Shown here piece after piece: positions 5,482 to 9,005 of a stretch of DNA of 9,005 nucleotides. The translations under genes were made by a program, and so were the position numbers. The first letter of the stretch is position 1. Every line of letters begins with the position of its first letter. This stretch comes from JAGLQA01 sp023135565 (GTDB lineage Bacteria > Acidobacteriota > Aminicenantia > UBA2199). The stretch spans positions 1-9,005 of the forward strand of contig DAOWCY010000252.1 in the NCBI GenBank assembly GCA_030639305.1, given 5' to 3'. A model generated the notes under the pieces. It had not been told where the DNA came from, ran no database searches, and saw only the letters and a list, made by a program, of their open reading frames with translations.

Positions 5482-8064
5482 CGGCAAAACTTTTACGGCT
5501 CCCCAGTCAAATTTAGGGCCATTTTCGCTGCATTTTTTATATAAAACATGACTTTCAAAATCCGGCCAAATCGGGCATGATTCCAACAGGTCTTTAACCT
5601 GGTCGCAGCCCTTCCAGTATTTGCTTAAAAGCTTTTTCCATCGATAAAGTATCAAGCCCGCGGTCCATTCCTTTAACTTCTTCTTGTAGTATGCATTATC
5701 TAAATCCTGCCAGAATATACTCATCAGGTTCTCACCATGCAGGCGACGAATAAAACTTGACTCCCAATCGTCATTTTCCATTGGAGATATGCGACTCTCC
5801 TCTGGCCATCTTTCATTGCCATTATTGTCTTTTTTAGGGTCAGAACAATTCTTTTCCAGCCAGGAGATTATGGCAGCGGCAAACAAAGGTATTTTATTCT
5901 CCATACTATCCGGATCATACTTATTCTCTTCTTTATATTCCCAATCAGCGAAGTTGAATTCATCGAATCTTTCAATCTTTTCTCCTGTCGGCAGGTTACT
6001 CGATACCAGGGCCATTCTAAAATGTTTTCTTATAATTTTTGAAATACCATCTATTAATTCATTTTTCTTTTTATTCTTATTCTTATCATCATCAAAAGCA
6101 TATTCCCGGTGGGCTTCATAGAATTCGATGACTTTTGCTATAAGACCGAGGCCACGCCACAGCGAAATGGCTGCCCACGGCCATCCGTCATGAAAACCAT
6201 AAGAACACCAAACATGAAAAATAAATCGTTTGTTCTTATTTGCGGTATAATCATTTAGTTGGGTGTTGAATTCCTCCGGTTCTAAAAAAAGTATCCCGGA
6301 AGAGAAAACTTTCTTATTATGGATCGCTTCACGCACAGCGTGGGTGGGCCCGCTCAACGAATCCCAACCTATACCGGTAACACGGTTACTTTTTTCCTTA
6401 TCCCCCGTTTCCCCGGTCTTGCTTAACCTTTTCCAGGCCAGCACCTGGGGTAAATAACACCCGACACACAGGTTCAGGAACCATTGAGTTCCTGCCAGGA
6501 TCGAAAAGGAGCGGCGGTCTTTCCCTGATCCTTCATCCTTATTCTTCGGGTACTCCTCCCACCATCTCTTTATTACATCGATACTATCATCCCCGGTGGG
6601 TTCCTCGTCCATGCGGGGCCGGAACACGTTAACGGCCAGCAGGGAAATAATCTGGCTGCGGCGGTCTTCCGTGCGGTAACGCCAGTGTTTGAGCAGTTTT
6701 CCCCGATCATCCAGGCTTTGACTGAGAATACTGTCCAGTACCACCTGGCGCAGGCCTTTTGGCGTCCACCCATACAGGTCGTCCAGGTTTAGGTCGATTT
6801 CCTTTAATACGTCGCGGTGGGCATTGAGCAGCGACCAGGCAGCCAGATCGAAAATTTCCGCCCAGGATTTTGATTCTTGCTCTTTTTTTCCTTTTTTCTT
6901 ATCCGTTTCCGTTTCCTGCATAAAATATTCGATGCCGGTGCCCTGGATGGCGTCTATGATCTGAATTTGCCGGCGCAGCGTCACCACACGAAGGGGCGGA
7001 CGAATGGAGTGAACGATGGGCACATGGGCATGGCCGAAAAGGAGTTCTGAAGCTGTTTTAAGCAGTTCCGAAACGTCTTTTTTTTCACTCTCCTTTTTTA
7101 AAGGTTTATATTTCGCCACCTGCACCCGGGCTGAGGCCAGTCCCATTTTGATGCGGTTCCGTACCGGGAAAAGCTTTCCTAAGTGCTGAATGGCCATGTT
7201 CTCGGTGACCAGCATGGAGGTTGATGTTTCCTTGAGTTCCTCCAAAGAACTGCCGCTGTTGAGTTTTTCGTCGTATTTGACCCGCAAAAGTTCTTCCGCT
7301 AAACGCCCGGAAAAAGTAAATATAGGCACTAACCGGGGATGCTTGATAAAACGCCAGCAAGTATCTAATGCCGAATCCAAAACCTCTTTGGACATATCCG
7401 CGTCATCCACCGGCAGCAGCACTATTGATGATTGGGCAATGCCACCCAGGGAAATTGCCAGTTCATCGATAAACCCGGCCATCTTTTCGATGAGCATTAA
7501 GCCGCTTTCATGCCGGTCCAGGCGTTCCAGGCTGACTCCCAGGGGGTCCCCCTCATGCTTTTGCCCGGTCTTATTAAGCACCTGCAAATATTCGCTCACC
7601 TCCTGGAACTTATGCTGCACCCGGGAAATAAATTGCCTGTCGTTATCCCGGTCTTCCTCGTTTTGGTGCTGCTTGCGGTCCGCTCTTAAAGCTTCGGCCA
7701 GGAATGCATACAAAAAATGATCGCCCTCAGCTACGAGATTGGGTTTAATCATAGGCAGGGAATAAACGTTGTCGAGAAGCTTTTTACCGGGTTTTTCCCG
7801 GTTAACGAGATCTACCAATGTATGCAGCATACTGGTCTTCCCGGAACCCGGGTAACCCAGGATGGCAATGGAGAGCAGGGGCTTCTTGCGGACATCCTTT
7901 TCGTCTTTATACTCTTCCAGCGACTCGATATGGGCGGCCAACCGCTCCTCGATTTTTCCGATTTCGATGTCCCAAAGACTTTCATCATCTTCAAAAGCCC
8001 GCTCTGTACGCGATAGGTCCAACAAAATCACTTTTTTGTTTTCTTCATTTTGATTATCGTTCAT
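5035..8064 (-). CDS. rdrA: RdrA, RADAR ATPase with coiled-coil C-terminal tail
   Basis: The 1009-residue product has a P-loop ATPase module near its N-terminus. The Walker A motif is GYPGSGKTS (residues 70-78) and the Walker B strand is SIVLLPVDDAD (213-223) with an Asp pair (D220, D221). A strand PRLVPIFTFSG (243-253) sits where sensor 1 would be. A long, mostly helical region follows (about 300-860), interrupted by Lys-rich loops at about 388-399 and 658-668. The combination of this ATPase with a giant adenosine deaminase in one operon defines RADAR. RdrA homologues form a ring-shaped ATPase that works with the RdrB shell and is needed for defence. The start has AAGGAG 6 nt upstream. Residues 862-1009 are Lys/Glu-rich coiled-coil repeats that stop abruptly at TGA in mid-repeat, while the same repeats continue in the overlapping ORF. 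The C-terminus given here is therefore probably not the intended one. Confidence 0.92.
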   Translation of the reverse strand: MNDNQNEENKKVILLDLSRTERAFEDDESLWDIEIGKIEERLAAHIESLEEYKDEKDVRKKPLLSIAILGYPGSGKTSMLHTLVDLVNREKPGKKLLDNVYSLPMIKPNLVAEGDHFLYAFLAEALRADRKQHQNEEDRDNDRQFISRVQHKFQEVSEYLQVLNKTGQKHEGDPLGVSLERLDRHESGLMLIEKMAGFIDELAISLGGIAQSSIVLLPVDDADMSKEVLDSALDTCWRFIKHPRLVPIFTFSGRLAEELLRVKYDEKLNSGSSLEELKETSTSMLVTENMAIQHLGKLFPVRNRIKMGLASARVQVAKYKPLKKESEKKDVSELLKTASELLFGHAHVPIVHSIRPPLRVVTLRRQIQIIDAIQGTGIEYFMQETETDKKKGKKEQESKSWAEIFDLAAWSLLNAHRDVLKEIDLNLDDLYGWTPKGLRQVVLDSILSQSLDDRGKLLKHWRYRTEDRRSQIISLLAVNVFRPRMDEEPTGDDSIDVIKRWWEEYPKNKDEGSGKDRRSFSILAGTQWFLNLCVGCYLPQVLAWKRLSKTGETGDKEKSNRVTGIGWDSLSGPTHAVREAIHNKKVFSSGILFLEPEEFNTQLNDYTANKNKRFIFHVWCSYGFHDGWPWAAISLWRGLGLIAKVIEFYEAHREYAFDDDKNKNKKKNELIDGISKIIRKHFRMALVSSNLPTGEKIERFDEFNFADWEYKEENKYDPDSMENKIPLFAAAIISWLEKNCSDPKKDNNGNERWPEESRISPMENDDWESSFIRRLHGENLMSIFWQDLDNAYYKKKLKEWTAGLILYRWKKLLSKYWKGCDQVKDLLESCPIWPDFESHVLYKKCSENGPKFDWGAVKVLPLEEYVKELEEPVDVDRAGVETLTGHRKGYKDALEKAYIGKRNVAVLNKLSVEHKKEKEEGFIKKLEEVVDKDKKDEEGLKKLKKKYEEKREEAVDKDNAGVEAFTTLRKEYIEKLEEAVTNKKNDEEKVFKNLKKNHEIEFEAIYKEA

Positions 8065-8157
8065 TGTTTTCTCCTTTTTAATTACCTAATTATTTTTTTG
8101 AACCGCCTCTCCAGGTGGTCCATCTCTTAAACACTTAAAGGAAAAAATTTTCCCCGG
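8065..8157 (-). promoter_or_regulatory. rdrA 5' leader, estimated
   Basis: If transcription starts about 7 nt after the -10 box, the leader is roughly 90 nt. It contains the rdrA ribosome binding site (AAGGAG, 6 nt before the ATG). It also contains an imperfect 7-bp stem at 8102-8119 (ACCACCT, a 4-nt loop GGAG, then AGGCGGT on the minus strand, one A-C mismatch). Just inside the start is the near-palindrome GGAAAATTTTTTCC (8140-8153). I see no known riboswitch. The transcription start is estimated from promoter spacing only. Confidence 0.35.
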
Positions 8158-8163
8158 ACACTT

Positions 8164-8192
8164 ATATTAAAATATTTAAAAGCGAATGTCAA
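8164..8192 (-). promoter_or_regulatory. Sigma70-type promoter of the RADAR operon
   Basis: On the minus strand a perfect -35 hexamer TTGACA (8187-8192) is followed after 17 nt by TAATAT (8164-8169), a moderate -10, in an A/T-only stretch. TATAAG slightly downstream is closer to consensus but would need a 20-nt spacer. This is the only good promoter found upstream of rdrA, and no obvious promoter was noticed between the operon genes. The heptamer ACACTTA on the plus strand occurs at 8158-8164, touching the -10 box, and again at 8131-8137, which could mark a regulator site. Confidence 0.6.
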
Positions 8193-8293
8193 GGAAAAAT
8201 GGAAAAAAAAGTGGGTCTGCGCATACTAAAACAACCTGCCGGAAAGTCAAAACAGCACCGCCGCTGGGTTTGCGCTTTGTAATGCCCGGCCAA
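8193..8293. other. Intergenic stretch with no recognised feature
   Basis: Between the rdrA promoter and the stem-loop repeats I see no ORF, tRNA or obvious regulatory element on either strand. It contains an A-run (8201-8210 region) and a more GC-rich part from about 8238 onward. Confidence 0.5.
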
Positions 8294-8373
8294 CCCCACT
8301 CGCGTGGGGGGGGGATTAGCCGCTTCGCAGCAGCCCCGTACGCACGGGGAGGCGTTTAGCTGCTTCGCAGCAG
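8294..8373. repeat. Two tandem 40-bp stem-loop units
   Basis: Units 8294-8333 and 8334-8373 are both exactly 40 bp and match at 31 of 40 positions. Each begins with a 6-bp hairpin: CCCCACTCGCGTGGGG in the first and CCCCGTACGCACGGGG in the second. Positions 5-6 and 11-12 differ between units, but both altered base pairs stay complementary (A-T to G-C, C-G to T-A). Each ends with a second small hairpin, GCCGCTTCGCAGC (one mismatch) or GCTGCTTCGCAGC (perfect), then AG. Preserved pairing despite sequence change suggests that structure is selected, as in REP-like elements or a small structured RNA. No family is recognised. The first unit carries nine consecutive G (8306-8314). A T-run at 8380-8384 follows, but not directly after a stem. 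Confidence 0.75.
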
Positions 8374-8388
8374 GGGGCGTTTTTCCTG

Positions 8389-8417
8389 TTGAAAAGTAAA
8401 CCTATTTATACTATACT
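8389..8417 (+). promoter_or_regulatory. Strong promoter giving a leaderless mRNA
   Basis: TTGAAA (8389-8394), a 17-nt spacer and TATACT (8412-8417) give a near-consensus sigma70 promoter with five of six matches in each box. Only six bases separate the -10 box from the ATG at 8424, so the expected transcription start falls at or next to the A of the start codon. No ribosome binding site precedes that ATG, which fits a leaderless transcript. Confidence 0.65.
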
Positions 8418-8423
8418 GTCGCT

Positions 8424-9005
8424 ATGATAAAAAAAGCGAAACGCTATTTTAATACTTCAGGCCCAAACAGACCCGAAAAGCATTATACCTTGAAACGGGA
8501 ACATTTAATAAACAAAGGAATCGAACTGGTGAAAGACGAACGCTATTTCACTATCTGGGCGCCGCGGCAGACCGGGAAATCCACCTATTTCCGGATGCTG
8601 GCCGATGTACTCAAAAAAGAAGGATATGAAACCCTACACATTAATGTAGAAAATTTTGCCGGCGCCACGGAGGAAATTTTCTTAGAGTTCCTAAGTAACG
8701 AATTTAGAGAAGCTTTTAATATCGAATTAACCGCCCTCACTTTCCCCGGTTTCTACGACGAGCTCAAAAGACAAAAAGAGAAAAATCGCGTGTTTATCAT
8801 CGATGAAGTGGAGGGACTGAATCCCGGGATTTTCGGTCAATTCCTGCACACCGTTCGTAATCTATATCATTCCAGGGACAAGCACTGCTTAAAAAGCGTC
8901 ATACTGGTAGGCGTCAGCAATATCGTCGGGGTGGTCCAGGACCACGCCAGCCCTTTCAATATTGCCGACAACCTGGAAGTTCCCTATTTCAGCGCTGAAG
9001 AAACA
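8424..9005 (+). CDS. AAA-like P-loop ATPase, N-terminal part, cut by the window edge
   Basis: An open frame of 194 codons runs without a stop to the last base of the window. It begins MIKKAKRYFNTSGPNRPEKH and continues with a Walker A motif APRQTGKST (residues 47-55). A Walker B strand VFIIDEVEG has its acidic pair just after a run of hydrophobics. A further strand, SVILVGVSN, fits sensor 1 of a STAND/AAA fold. The FNTSGP-x-x-P opening followed by an RQTGKS P-loop recalls the uncharacterised AAA-like ATPases found in many copies in some bacterial genomes, whose C-terminal parts vary. The rest of this protein is outside the window. ATG 8424 is chosen because the conserved-looking N-terminus starts immediately after it, although it has no ribosome binding site. 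It is divergent from rdrA and need not belong to the RADAR system. Confidence 0.85.
   Translation, partial: MIKKAKRYFNTSGPNRPEKHYTLKREHLINKGIELVKDERYFTIWAPRQTGKSTYFRMLADVLKKEGYETLHINVENFAGATEEIFLEFLSNEFREAFNIELTALTFPGFYDELKRQKEKNRVFIIDEVEGLNPGIFGQFLHTVRNLYHSRDKHCLKSVILVGVSNIVGVVQDHASPFNIADNLEVPYFSAEET

Noticed and set aside
8294..8373. The two 40-bp units considered as a minimal CRISPR array.
   Set aside because: The units are directly adjacent with no spacer and diverge at nine positions, and no cas gene is present.

Overview
The window is dominated by one minus-strand operon that I read as a RADAR anti-phage defence locus: an AAA+-type ATPase (rdrA, 5035-8064), a large divergent adenosine deaminase (rdrB, 1114-4521), a Lys/Glu-rich coiled-coil ORF between them (4518-5060), and two small membrane-anchored proteins downstream (517-1071 and 115-513). 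Spacing along the chain is tight. The middle ORF overlaps rdrA by 26 nt and rdrB by an ATGA, rdrB is followed after 42 nt by the next gene, and the last two genes are 3 nt apart. A promoter with a perfect TTGACA -35 box (about 8164-8192) lies upstream of rdrA. A divergent plus-strand gene starting at 8424 encodes the N-terminus of a different P-loop ATPase and runs off the right edge.

The locus differs from a plain rdrA-rdrB pair because its core proteins carry expanded charged-helix repeats. RdrB has twelve exact heptads inserted between its first and second metal-ligand motifs, built as two copies of a 42-residue block, plus a duplicated 16-residue helix at its C-terminus. RdrA ends in a run of 24-32-residue coiled-coil repeats. 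Those repeats continue past the RdrA stop codon, in the +1 frame, into the 180-codon ORF. Repeat spacing shows one extra nucleotide at the junction (97 nt where the matching unit has 96), so rdrA and the 180-codon ORF look like one 1181-residue gene split by a single-base indel, by programmed frameshifting, or by a sequencing error.

From knowledge of the family, RdrA is an ATPase that assembles with a large RdrB shell, and RdrB deaminates adenosine in RNA or adenine nucleotides during infection. The membrane proteins would then be accessory or effector components, as small membrane proteins accompany some RADAR loci. That role is inferred here from position only.

The 359-nt divergent intergenic region (8065-8423) holds the rdrA promoter and leader, two tandem 40-bp stem-loop units with compensatory base changes, and a strong promoter whose -10 box sits so close to the plus-strand ATG that the mRNA would be leaderless. 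Positions 1-114, after the operon, show no gene and no clear terminator.

The organism is a bacterium with sigma70-type promoters and AGGAGG-type ribosome binding sites. Composition is mixed: the rdrB core is fairly GC-rich, while the coiled-coil stretches and the distal genes are AT-rich. The sequence does not allow a confident phylum. An uncultured or environmental anaerobe is only a guess.
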